A DNA stretch of 64,000 bases. Source: Candidatus Rifleibacteriota bacterium. Lineage in GTDB: Bacteria; Riflebacteria; Ozemobacteria; Ozemobacterales; Ozemobacteraceae. The notes below the pieces were generated by a model that did no database searches, was not told where the DNA came from, and saw only the letters and a program-made list of their open reading frames with translations. The DNA lies in NCBI GenBank assembly GCA_029564115.1, contig JAKQQP010000352.1, positions 1 to 64,000 of the forward strand, read 5' to 3'. This document shows, one piece after another, positions 16,459 to 27,400 of the stretch (position 1 is the first letter of the stretch; each line of letters opens with the position of its first letter). Made by a program: the position numbers and the translations under genes.

Positions 16459-18030
16459 ATGCAGACAAGAAAACTTGGTGTCGCGGTTTTTGCTGCGACC
16501 CTAATGGCATTTATGCCATTTCTCGCTTTCGCTTCAACGGCCTTCGATTTTTCGGCCCTTGAAAAGTCAGTGGTTGAGACCACCCTCGACAACGGCCTGA
16601 AAATAATCATTCTGCCACGACACGACGCCCCGGTCATCTCTTTCGTCACCTGAGCAAACGTTGGCGGCGTCGATGACCCCAAAGAATATACCGGCCTGGC
16701 CCACATGCTCGAACACATGGCCTTCAAAGGCACCGAAACAATTGGCAGCAAAGACCCGGCCAAAGAATTGTTAAAAATGGCCAAAGAAGACGTGATCTTC
16801 AAGATGTTGCGTGCTGAGCGCCTGAAGGGGCGGCTGGCCGACCAGAACCAGATTGCCTCTCTCAGCATCGAATTTGAAAAAGCCATAGCCGATGCATACG
16901 CTCTGGTTGAACCAAATGACTTTGCCAACCGCCTGCAAAAAGAAGGTGGCTCAGGCTTGAACGCATACACCTCACGCGATCAGACCGCCTACATTGTCAG
17001 TCTGCCGTCTAACAAAATTGAATTCTGGATGGCCATGGAATCTGAACGATTTCTCAAACCGCGTCTGCGCGAGATGTATCGCGAACGTCAGGTTGTGGCC
17101 GAAGAACGCCGCATGACGGTCGATAACAGACCAGTTGGCAAGCTGATTGAAGAATTCATCAGCACCGCATTCAAAGCTCACCCTTACGGACAGCCGCTTA
17201 TCGGCCATATGTCAGATATTCAGAACTATTCGCGTGAAGCGACCCAGGCATTCTTCGAGAAATATTATTCTCCAAGCAATCTTGTCGTCGCAATGGTAGG
17301 CGATGTTGAGCCGGCCAAAGCCATAGAACTGGCCCAGAAATACTGGGGAAGAATCCCGGCACGACCCCTGCCCTCGCCAGTCGCCACTGTCGAACCAGAA
17401 CAGAACGGCGAACGCCGCGTCACCATCGAAGACAAAGCCCAGCCAGCCATACTCATCGGCTGGCATATTCCCGCCGAAACTCATGACGATACGCCGGCAA
17501 TCCAGGCATTTGTAGACATTCTCGGTCAGGGTCGCACCTCAAGACTCTACAAACGCATGATCAGAGACATGAAAATTGCTGTATCAGCAAGCGCTTTCAG
17601 CGGCTGGCCCGGAAGCAAATACCCCTCACTGGCAGCTGTTTTCGCCTTTCCGGCACAGGGTAAAACCAATGCTGAATGCGAAAAGATTATCATGGAAGAA
17701 CTTGAAACCTTGAAAAAAGAGCTTCTCACTACAGAAGATCTCGACAAAGTAAAAGCCCGTGCCATGACTTCTTTTATCGCAAGTCTGCGCAACAATATGG
17801 GCATGGCTGAGAAACTGGCAAATTATCAGCAGATCTGGGGTTCATGGCGAGCCGTATTCAAGGAACTTGACCGCATCAACGCCGTAACTCCGGAAGACGT
17901 TCGTCGGGTAGCCAACAAATATTTTATCAATCGCAGCCGCACAGTCGCTTTGATGGAAACGATAACCGAACCGGTTACTGCTAAACCTGTAGAAAAAGCC
18001 ACCGACGAATGCCAGGAGGAATGCCAGTAA
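16459..18030 (+). pseudogene. Catalytic M16 zinc peptidase interrupted by one in-frame TGA
   Basis: The frame encodes a COG0612-type M16 peptidase with signal peptide. It contains a TGA at 16651-16653 (codon 65), between VISFVT and ANVGGVDD. Coding continues in the same frame to TAA 18028. The inverted zinc motif HxxEH (His82, Glu85, His86) lies just after the TGA. The next ATG (16705) falls inside that motif and would lose His82, so re-initiation would not give an active enzyme. Many homologues have an aromatic residue at this position; a TGG-to-TGA change is the simplest explanation. Alternatives are a sequencing error, readthrough or recoding. The partner subunit is directly downstream. 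Either broken or recoded; the two cannot be told apart here. Confidence 0.8.
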
Positions 18031-19475
18031 TGACAAAATATACTCAGATTTTCACCCTGTTTTCTCTTCTGGTCATCTTTGCTCTGACTGGTTTAACCCC
18101 GGCAGTAGCCATCGACTTTGAAAACATTTCTTTTCCGGCCCTCAACCCGATCAATCTTCCCGACATAGAAGAAATCAAACTCGAAAACGGCATGCGCCTG
18201 TATCTGCTCGAAGACAACAGTCTGCCACTGATCGAAGCTTCGGTAAGAATTCATGGCGGCTCCTATCTCGACCCAGTAGAAAAAATCGGGTTGGGCAGTA
18301 TGCTGGGCGACCTGCTTCGCAACGGCGGCACCCAGAAATGGTCTGCCGATGAACTCGATGAAATGCTCGAAGGTATTGGTGCAGCCGCAGAGACCTCCAG
18401 TGATATCATCGCCGGCAGCCTCAAGCTTATGATGCTCAGTTCACAAAAAGAACTGGCAGTAGAAGTGATGGCAGAAATATTACGCCGCCCCCGCTTTGAA
18501 GAATCAAGGTTCGAACAAGCGATGATCGGAGCCAGGTCGATGATTTCACGCCGCAACGACCAACCGGACTCGATTGGTGAGCGAGAATTCGAAAAAATGA
18601 TTTACGGAGCCGATTCTGTTTATGCCCGTCACTCTGAGTATGCCACCCTCAACGCTATAACCCGCGACGATCTCAAAGCCATGCATCAGCGCATCTATCG
18701 CCCCGAAAACGTTCAAATGGCAATCTGGGGCGATTTTAACCGCAAAGAAATGCTTTCTCTGATAAAAAAGTATTTCAACGACTGGGAAAGAGGCAAAGAA
18801 CCTCTGCCAGAATTTCCCAAAGTTGACTACAACTTCGACAAAGTGGCCGCAGTCGTTGATCTACCTGAAGCCAAACAGACCAACGCCTATATCGGGCACC
18901 TTGGTGGCCGGTTGTTCGACGAAGATCACCCGCACCGCATCGTTATGAACAATATTCTCGGGGTGGGCTTCGGCAGCAGACTTTTCAATCAGGTCAGGTC
19001 CAAAGCCGGCCTCTGCTATTCCGTTTATGGTATCTACACTGCCAACCTGTCTTATCCCGGCATTTTCTACAACTATGTAGCCACCAAAAATGAGACTGCG
19101 GCTAAAGCAGTGCGTATGATCATCGATGAAATCAAAAAATTTCAAAAAGAAGCACCGACAGCAGCCGAACTCAAAGCGGCCAAAGATCGCTATCTGAATT
19201 CATTTGTCTTTAATTTTGATGAAAAGCAGAAAGTCATCGAAAGAATGGTGTATTACGATTTCTTCAACCTGCCCCGCGACTTTCTCAATAAACAGAAAGA
19301 GATGGTCGAAGCAACCACTGCTGAAGACGTTCTGACAGCTGCCAATAAATACCTCAAACCAGATTCTTTGAGAATTTTGGTGGTAGGCAACCAGAAAGCC
19401 TTTGATGAGCCGCTCGAGCAGCTGAACAATGGCAAATTGCAGACAATCGACATAACTATTCCGGAAAACAAATAA
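18030..19475 (+). CDS. Non-catalytic M16 peptidase subunit
   Basis: ATG 18030 was chosen because AGGAGG (18014-18019) is properly spaced from it; the in-frame ATG at 18009 lies upstream of that site. The 481-residue protein has a signal peptide (to about residue 28) and two M16-type domains. At the position of the HxxEH zinc motif it reads LGSMLGDLL, so the zinc site is missing. This is the standard picture of the inactive partner in two-subunit M16B proteases (as in mitochondrial processing peptidase), with the neighbouring gene providing the active subunit. Its start overlaps the stop of that gene by one base. Confidence 0.85.
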   Translation: MTKYTQIFTLFSLLVIFALTGLTPAVAIDFENISFPALNPINLPDIEEIKLENGMRLYLLEDNSLPLIEASVRIHGGSYLDPVEKIGLGSMLGDLLRNGGTQKWSADELDEMLEGIGAAAETSSDIIAGSLKLMMLSSQKELAVEVMAEILRRPRFEESRFEQAMIGARSMISRRNDQPDSIGEREFEKMIYGADSVYARHSEYATLNAITRDDLKAMHQRIYRPENVQMAIWGDFNRKEMLSLIKKYFNDWERGKEPLPEFPKVDYNFDKVAAVVDLPEAKQTNAYIGHLGGRLFDEDHPHRIVMNNILGVGFGSRLFNQVRSKAGLCYSVYGIYTANLSYPGIFYNYVATKNETAAKAVRMIIDEIKKFQKEAPTAAELKAAKDRYLNSFVFNFDEKQKVIERMVYYDFFNLPRDFLNKQKEMVEATTAEDVLTAANKYLKPDSLRILVVGNQKAFDEPLEQLNNGKLQTIDITIPENK

Positions 19476-19498
19476 TAACCGCTGACAGCACAAAACGA

Positions 19499-19529
19499 CC
19501 GCCGCAGGCATATCGCCTGCGGCGGTTTT
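19499..19529 (+). terminator. Hairpin terminator after the M16 genes
   Basis: CCGCCGCAGGC (19499-19509) pairs perfectly with GCCTGCGGCGG (19515-19525) around a five-base loop, followed by only four T. The long GC stem supports termination although the T-run is short. Confidence 0.6.
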
Positions 19530-19651
19530 GCGAAAGATCGAACGATAAAGATATTTTGAACCGGCGGGTTTAACTTCACTGGAGGATCTAGCGTAATAAC
19601 ATGGCTAAAATGTCGCCAAAACGCCGGTCGAAAAATTCAAACAGCCTTCTT

Positions 19652-20779
19652 TTACCAACTGGCGCCGCCACCACCGCCAGAAGAGCGACCGCCGCCACCG
19701 CCAGAGCTGCTTGAGCTTCTTGTGCGTCTCGGAATGGTGTAAGTCGAAACCTGATGCAAACCGCAATTGTTGCAATGAATGGTTTTTTCGCCGAGTCCTG
19801 TCGAATAATAGGTGGCATAGACCAGAGTGCGAGTTGAAACCATCATGTAACGGTTGCATCCTGGGCAGATATGGTATGCACCCCAAAGAAACAGAATCAC
19901 TGAAGCTCCGCCCGAACCACTCATCAACTGGTCTAGCATTCCTTCCCAGAAGTCAGGAATCGTCTGACCAAGGCCGATTGCAATGGCTGCCAGCACAATG
20001 ACACATACTACAAAAAGCCATATGGGAATCACGAGCCTGCCGTTCCAGTAGGCCTGATAGAAATAGTAAAAACCGCCAAGCATAATTAGAATGACTATGG
20101 CAAAAATGACCAGCCTGACAGGGCCTGCACCAACTGAAGGCAGGCGTGAGCTTTGTCGCCGGTTGACCGTATTGCTGGTCTTACCCACGCCCCTCTCAGC
20201 AGAAAGATCTGAGCTTCTATGGCTGACGCTGCCGGCAGCCCCCCTGCCCTCTTCAAATCTGCGAATTTCGGCTGCAACTTCCCTGGCTGCAGCCACAACG
20301 CCCTGCCCCGATCTACCTGCTCTCATTTCGGGCACGACAAACCTGGTCAAAAGACTTGTACAGAAGCTTTCGTTGAAGTGCTCCCGATATCTGGTGCCGG
20401 GTTTGATCTCGACACGGCGGTCGTCGATAGCGAACAGAACCAGCATGCCATTGTTCACACCAGCCTGCCCCAGACCCCAGTGATTAAAGACTTTCAGGGC
20501 AAAATCGCTGTGATTCTGCCCTGACGTGGTTTTAATTATCAGTATGGCCAGTTCACTCTTATGGTCGCGATAAAGAAGCTGGCTGTAACGCTTGACCTCG
20601 CGAGCCGTCTGTTCATCGAGCAGACCCATCTCGTCATTTAAAGGAACTCTTCTGACTGGCATACTGCGAGCGTCGGCGATCACCGGCAAAAAAACAGAAA
20701 ACAGCAGAAGAAGAACCAGACAAGCCCGGTAGTTTAAAGTTATATGTTTTTGTTCAGTGTTCAGGTTCATTTTGCCCAT
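19652..20779 (-). CDS. TPM-domain membrane protein with zinc ribbon and Gly-rich tail
   Basis: This protein (375 residues) has a signal/anchor helix (LVLLLLFSVFLPVIA), then a TPM domain (YgcG/Psb32-like, about 40-170) with the typical EQTAREVKRYSQLL and LVLFAIDDRRVEIKPG segments. Two or three transmembrane helices follow (about 220-290), then a four-cysteine zinc ribbon (CPGC and CNNC) and a Ser/Gly-rich tail ending GGGGGASW, a common ending in this family. TPM proteins act in photosystem II repair in plants; in bacteria their role is not settled, but membrane-associated quality control is often suggested. It overlaps the upstream TPM gene by 26 bases, so the pair is co-expressed. Confidence 0.75.
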   Translation of the reverse strand: MGKMNLNTEQKHITLNYRACLVLLLLFSVFLPVIADARSMPVRRVPLNDEMGLLDEQTAREVKRYSQLLYRDHKSELAILIIKTTSGQNHSDFALKVFNHWGLGQAGVNNGMLVLFAIDDRRVEIKPGTRYREHFNESFCTSLLTRFVVPEMRAGRSGQGVVAAAREVAAEIRRFEEGRGAAGSVSHRSSDLSAERGVGKTSNTVNRRQSSRLPSVGAGPVRLVIFAIVILIMLGGFYYFYQAYWNGRLVIPIWLFVVCVIVLAAIAIGLGQTIPDFWEGMLDQLMSGSGGASVILFLWGAYHICPGCNRYMMVSTRTLVYATYYSTGLGEKTIHCNNCGLHQVSTYTIPRRTRSSSSSGGGGGRSSGGGGGASW

Positions 20780-21290
20780 CTTTTATGCCATGCTCAAAAA
20801 TACGTGCCAACACGTCGGTAGAATGAAAAAGGCCGTTGTCAAAATCTCCCTTTTTGAGAAAGGGAACAGCGTGATGCTGCAGAACTGCAGATGCAGCATC
20901 ATCGCTAAGACAACCTTCAAGATTGTAGCCAACTTCGACTTCAATTCTTCTTTCAGCCATCGCTAAGAGAATCAACACGCCAAAATGTTTTTCGCCGCCT
21001 ATAGCCCAGCGGTTGAAAAGCCAGAACGCGTATTCACGCGGCGACCTGGGTTCAGCAGCAGGCAGGGTGACCACGCAAAAATCGATAGACAACTCTACGC
21101 GCAATCTGTCGAGTCGTTCCTGAAGTCTTAACCGACCTTCTTCAGACAAGACTGAGGCCCAGTCGTTTATGGCCCCTGAGCGCTCAGATGGCGTCGTTAA
21201 AACACTGTCGAAGCTGGAAATTTTGAACCCGCAGTTTTCGCAATCTGGTGTACAGTCGTTGATAAAACCTTCACATTCAGGGCATTTCAT
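20754..21290 (-). CDS. Zinc-ribbon TPM-domain protein
   Basis: The first 25 residues form a zinc ribbon (CPEC and CENC). A TPM domain covers residues ~38-160, with segments LSEEGRLRLQERLDRL, YAFWLFNRWAIG and LILLAMAERRIEVEVG that parallel those in the downstream TPM protein. No signal peptide or membrane helix is obvious, so it is probably cytosolic or peripheral, whereas the partner is membrane-anchored. Its last codons overlap the start of the 375-residue TPM gene. A GAGAGAG run lies just upstream of the ATG. The two adjacent TPM proteins with zinc ribbons look like a functional pair. Confidence 0.7.
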   Translation of the reverse strand: MKCPECEGFINDCTPDCENCGFKISSFDSVLTTPSERSGAINDWASVLSEEGRLRLQERLDRLRVELSIDFCVVTLPAAEPRSPREYAFWLFNRWAIGGEKHFGVLILLAMAERRIEVEVGYNLEGCLSDDAASAVLQHHAVPFLKKGDFDNGLFHSTDVLARIFEHGIKDGQNEPEH

Positions 21291-21390
21291 CTCTCTCTCC
21301 TACTCAAAACCAGGCAATAGAAACGGTAAAACCGTTTTAAATTTTGCGCTTACCAATAGGTTTGTTTGTGCGCATGAGTTAACTTCATAT

Positions 21391-21418
21391 TTGAATTTTA
21401 TATATTTCGCGGTAGAAT
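21391..21418 (+). promoter_or_regulatory. Promoter of the alpha-2-macroglobulin gene
   Basis: TTGAAT (21391-21396) and TAGAAT (21413-21418) are 16 bases apart. They lie about 80 bases before the ATG at 21500, whose ribosome-binding site is AGGAGG. Confidence 0.5.
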
Positions 21419-21499
21419 AGCAACGGAACAAATTTCTAAATCCGGCCCTGATGCATAACGTTAAATCAGAAACAATCAGGCATCTTTCAGGAGGCTTCA

Positions 21500-24400
21500 A
21501 TGAAAGGTTTTTTCGTTCCCGCAGCTTTGCTGTTTTTATACACTCTTTTCGCCATTTCTCCAGGGTTTGGGCAGAGCATGGCAGATCTCTGGAAGCAAGT
21601 CGAAGAAGCCAAAGGAAAAGGCCTTCCTCAAACCGCAATTGAACATCTTGAGCCGATTTATCAGCAGGCTGTCAAAGAAAAAAATATGACCGATGCAGCC
21701 AGAGCCCTCTGCGAGAAAATTGTGCTTGAAGGCACTATTCAGGGCAACCAGCCCCAGGAAAAAATAGTCAGACTAGAAGAAGAAATCACAAAAGCGGATG
21801 CGAGCATCAAGCCGTTGCTGAAAGTGATTCTGGCTAAATGGTACTGGCACTTTTACAATCGAAACAGTTACCGCTTTTTAAACCGCTCCCGCACCGAAGG
21901 GCTTAACGAAAAAGATTTCACCACCTGGGATCTCCCCAAACTCTTTTCCCACATTGGCGACCTTTATGAAAACGTTCTGACCGAAGAAAAGCAGCTGCGT
22001 CAGCTTCCAATTGCAACGCTGTATGGCTTCATCGAAAAAGGTAATCAGCCGGTCGAGCTTCGGGCGACACTTTTCGATTTTTTTGCCCACGAAGCCCTTG
22101 ATTTTTATATGGCCGACGCGCAGAGTGCCGCAAAACCAATAAGAGCATTTGAAATAGAAGCTGGTTCACCCGCACTCGCCGACCGCGAAGCATTTCTTAA
22201 ATGGAAGCCGGAAACCCTCGACAAGGATTCGTGCAACCTGCGCGCTGTCTTATTATTGCAGCGTCTGCTGAACGCGGCAATTGAAGCCGACAATCGTGAC
22301 GCTCTTCTTGACAACGATCTGATAAGGCTCTCATGGGCAAGACGGGTAGCCGTAGGCGACAATATCAGCGAGAACTACATCGCGGCGCTCGAAAAATTCG
22401 CAACCGCCAACAAAGATCATGCTTTTGCCGCCACTGCAATCGGCTACATCGCCCAGGAATTCTTCACGCAGGGACAGATGGTGAAAGCCCTTGAATACGC
22501 CGAAAAAGGTATCAACAACTGGCCCGGCACCCACGGCGAAACAATCTGCCGCAGCGTCATGGCCAGCGTTTTAACCAGAGAGATCCGTATCGAAACTGAA
22601 CGGGTCATTGTGCCCGAAGCTGCCCAGATAAAAGTCTCCTTCAGAAATCTGGAAAAAGTTTATTTCAGACTGCTTCAACGCAGCACCAATGACCTCTTCG
22701 ATCTTGAGAACTATTCTCCGGATAACATCAACTGGGATCAATATGAAAAAATTCTGGCCCGAAAAGCCATGCAACAATGGGATGCCAATCTAGACCCGGG
22801 TAAAGAGTATGCTCAATGCGAAACTCTGCTGGATCTTCCCAAAATCGAGCCAGGGCTTTATTATCTTGCAGCCAGTGTGCGCGAGGACTTTTCCCGGGAA
22901 AACAACAGCCTGCAGGTAGCTCCGATAACTATCGGCAAACTGGGCATGGCCATACGCAAGAAATCAGGCAAAATGGAAGTTTTTGTCGTCAACAACGTCA
23001 GCGGTGAACCACTCGAAGGTATCAAGGTGAAGGGCTACACCCACGAATACCGCAAAGGCTGGCGCCAGGCACTCTCAGGAACGACCGACAAAAACGGCGT
23101 GACTGTATTTGATGCCCAGAGGGGCAGCGGCTTCTTCATTGCAGAGCACAAAGGTCACACCATATACAAACAATCTGACTTCTACGCTTATGATGGCAAC
23201 AGCTACAACAATGGCAGCCGAGCGTTTTTCTTCACAGACAGGGCGATCTACAGACCCGGTCAGACCGTCTATGTCAAGGGCATTGCCGCTCGTTTCGACA
23301 CCAGAACGAACGAATACGTCACCATCAACAATACCCCGGTAGCCATAACCTTTGCCGACCCCAACGGCCAGGAAGTAAAAAAAGAAATTCTCAAAACCAA
23401 TGCTTTTGGTTCATTTTCAACGACTTTCATCGCTCCGGCTGATCGCCTGACTGGCTCCTACAGCATATACAGCGAAACTTTCGGCGGTTCGACACGAGTC
23501 AGAGTCGAAGAATACAAACGCCCCAAATTTAAAGTCGAAATAGACACACCAACTCAAAGTTATCAGCTAGACCAGCTCGTGCAGGTAACCGGTCGGGCTC
23601 TGGCATACACCGGTGCCAAAATTGATAATGCTCAGGTTAAATACAGAGTGGTCAGAGAAGTCCGCTACCCACCCTGGTGCTGGTGGTATTTCGATGCCGG
23701 CAGCTCACAGGAAATAGCTCACGGCACAACTACAACCGATACCAATGGTGAGTTTTCCGTGAAGTTTACCGCAAAACCAGATCGCACGGTTGCACGTGCC
23801 AGCGAACCGGTTTTTCACTACACTGTCAGCGCCGACGTAGTCGATGGAACAGGCGAAACCCGTTCTGCAGTACAAACTGTGCGCATCGGCTATACCGCCA
23901 TGGCACTCAGCCTGACTTCTCCAGATGTGGCAGAATCTGACAAAGCTTTCAACGTCAGCCTCAGAACCTCTACCCTCGACGGCAAAGGTATTGCCGGAGC
24001 CGGCAGTTTTCTGGTCTACAGCCTCAAACAGCCGGAGCGTGCCCGACGCAAGTCTTATTATTCCGGCACACTCGCGGCTAAAAATGACAAATCAGACATC
24101 AGAAACTGGGAAGAAGACAAGGTAGTTTTTGAACAAAGCTTCAACACCTCGATAGAAGGAAACTTTGCCTGCGAAGTCAAGTTGCCTGAAGGCGCATACC
24201 GGATCAAAGCCCAGACCCGTGACCGCTACAACAATCAGGTCAATGCAATGTCTCACGTAATTATCGCCAGCTACAGCAGCGATAAATTCTCGATAAAGGT
24301 TCCATTCTTTTTTAAAGTTACCAGCGGCAACCTGCAACCCGGCGATACCTTCAAGGCATTCTGGGCTACCGGCTATGGCAAAGGCCCGGCCTACATCGAA

Positions 24401-27400
24401 ATAGAACACCGTCAGAAGCTGCTCAAAGCCTTCTGGACAGACATCGATGCCGAACGCGTCAACATAAGCCTGCCAATCACAGAAGAACACCGCGGTGGCT
24501 TCAACGTCAGAATAATGCAATTCAAAGAAAACCGCGAATATTTCCATGTTCAGCATATTCCGGTCGACTGGTCGAACAAAAACCTGAAGCTGAAGTTCGC
24601 TCACATGACCTCCAAAATGCAGCCGGCTCAAAAAGACACCTGGAAAATCGAAATTTCCGGCCCCGAAGCCGAAAAAGGCGCCATTGAAATGGTAGCAGCC
24701 ATGTATGATGCCAGCCTTGACGCTTTTGCCGCCCAAAGCTGGCCTTCAGCTTTCCCGGTGTTCTATTCTGACGCGAACTACGTAAATGTAGCTTTCGCCA
24801 ACCAGCGAACCGGGCTTTACGTCTGGACAAACGACCTGAACCAGCATGTGAGTGTTGGCTATCGCGCTTACCCGCAGTTGCCAGCCAACATTCAAAATGA
24901 TTTTTTTGGCTATTTCATGCACCATCGCAGCAAAAGCATGCGACTCTCATCAGCCATACCCTCTCCTTCCATGGAAGGAGGCGACGTAATGATGGAAGCG
25001 GCAGCTCCTGCCATGAACAAAGGTATCAGCTTCGCAGATGAAGAAAGCGATTCTGCCGTACCTCAAACCCTTTCACGGGAAGTGGCAAAAGAGAAAAAAG
25101 ACGCCGCCGGGGGTGGAGCTCCGCAGGAAAAGGCTCCAGAAGTCGATCTAGACAAGGTAAGTGCCCGCGCTAACCTGAACGAAACGGCATTTTTCTACCC
25201 ACATCTGACCATGGGCGAAGACGGCACCGTAGCCATTGAATTCACCATGCCAGAAGCCCTCACCACCTGGAAATTCCTCGGCTTTGCCCACGGCAGCAGG
25301 CTGCAGGCAGGCGGTATCACCGGCGAAACAATCACTCAGAAAGATTTGATGGTACAGCCAAATCCGCCCAGATTTCTGCGTGAAGGCGACAAATTGCGCT
25401 TCACGGCCAAAGTTACCAACATGTCAGATAAAGAGCAGCAGGGGAAACTGCGCCTCAATCTGCTCGACCCAATCAGCGATGCCAATCGTAACGGTGAATT
25501 CAAGCTCGATGCCGACACCCTGGAATTCTCAGTGCCGGCCGGAGAATCACGATCTTTCGGCTGGACAATTGAAGTGCCCGAAACTCCCGGTATCGTTAAG
25601 TATAAGGTTGTCGGTGCCACCGAATCTCTTTCTGACGGCGAAGAAGGCATGGTTTCCATACTTTCAAGACGCATTTTCGTGACAGAATCTCTGCCGTTGC
25701 CCATCAGAGGCCCCGCCACCAAAAAATTCAATTTTAAAAAACTGGTTGAGTCGAAACAGTCAGATACCCTCAAACACGAAGGGCTGACTGTCGAAGTAAC
25801 ATCAAATCCGGCATGGTATGCGGTTCAGGCCCTGCCTTATCTCATGGAATTCCCGCATGAATGCTCAGAGCAGATTTTCAACCGTATTTACGCCAATCAT
25901 CTGGCCTCGTTTATTGCCAATTCAGACCCGAAAATCAAAAAAGTTTTCGATACCTGGAAGGCAGACGAAGCCAATGGCGGCAAGGCTCTGTTCTCGAACC
26001 TCGAGAAAAATGAGCATCTCAAAGCGGTTACTCTGCTCGAAACCCCGTGGGTTCTCGATGCCAAAAGCGAAACAGAGCAGAAGCACAAAATCGGCGTTCT
26101 CTTCGATACCAACCGCATCGAACACGAAATGGGCCGGGCAGTCAAAAAACTGTCTGAAATGCAGCTTTCAGACGGCGCATTCCCATGGTTCCCGGGCGGT
26201 TACCCCAATTCATACATCACGCTCTACATCATGACCGGTTATGGTCGCATGCGTCACCTCGGCGTTGATATCGACGTAGGCATCGCCCTGCGCTCCCTCG
26301 AATATCTCGACGCCTGGATCGACCGCGAATACCGTGAGATTCTCAGACGCCCCAACTATCAAAAGGCAACGAATATCAACCCGACTTATGCACTGTATCT
26401 GTATGGCCGCAGCTTCTTTTTGAAAGAGAGACCGATACCGGCAGCCAGCAAAGCCGCTGTGGAATTTTTCCTGGAGGAAGCCCGCAACAAATGGCTCGAT
26501 GTCGCCTCGAGACAGGCGCAGGGTCATCTGGCACTTGCCCTGCAGAGATTTGGCGACCGCAAGGTTCCCTCTGACATCGTCAAAAGCATCAAAGAACGCA
26601 GTGTAAACGACGAAGAGCTTGGCCGCTTCTGGCGTGAAAATGAGATTTCGTTCTGGTGGTACAGAGCCGAGATCGAAACTCAGGCAGTCATGATAGAGCT
26701 TTTCACCGAGGTCGCGAAAGACGAGGCAGCTGTTGAAGAATGCAAAGTCTGGCTGCTCAAGCAAAAGCAGACGCAGAACTGGAAAACAACAAAAGCCACC
26801 GCTGACGCAGTCTACGCATTGCTGCTGCGCGGTGCCAACCTGCTGGCCTCTGACAAACTTGTAAAGGTGATTCTTGGCGGCAATGAAGTCAAACCCGAGA
26901 AGGTTGAAGCCGGAACCGGTTATTACCAGAAGATTTACACCGGTGCTGAAGTTAAACCTGAAATGGGTCAGATAGAAATGGTCAAAGAAGACAAAGGTGT
27001 CGCCTGGGGCGCTGTTCACTGGCAGTATCTCGAAGACATGAGCAAGGTTACGCCGCACGAAACGAATCTCAAGCTGAAAAAGACCCTGTTCGTCAAACGT
27101 GATACCGATGCCGGCCCGACAATCAAGCCGGTTCAGGGTGTTCTCAAAGTTGGCGACCTGCTGGTCGTTCGCATCGAACTGCGCACTGACCGCGATATGG
27201 AATTCATTCACATGAAAGATCAGCGCGGCAGCGGCATGGAACCGACCAACGTCATTTCACGCTACAAATACCAGGATGGCCTGGCTTACTACGAAGCCAC
27301 CAAAGACACCGCAACTCATTTTTACATCGATTACCTGCCGAAAGGTACCTATGTATTCGAATATGAGCTGCGGGTGCAGCACGCCGGCATCTACCAGAGC

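Noticed and set aside
16651..16700. Selenocysteine insertion signal after the in-frame TGA of the M16 gene
   Set aside because: No stable SECIS-like hairpin with an apical G-U loop could be recognised directly after the TGA, and the position is usually aromatic in homologues. Selenocysteine is therefore less likely than mutation or error.
16705..18030. Independent gene starting at ATG 16705
   Set aside because: It would begin in the middle of the HxxEH zinc motif and drop the first His, so it is the continuation of the interrupted gene starting at 16459.
26210..27211. Long open frame (333 codons) antisense to the macroglobulin gene
   Set aside because: It is a shadow of the coding strand, with no ribosome-binding site or recognisable domain; the plus-strand frame is clearly the real gene.
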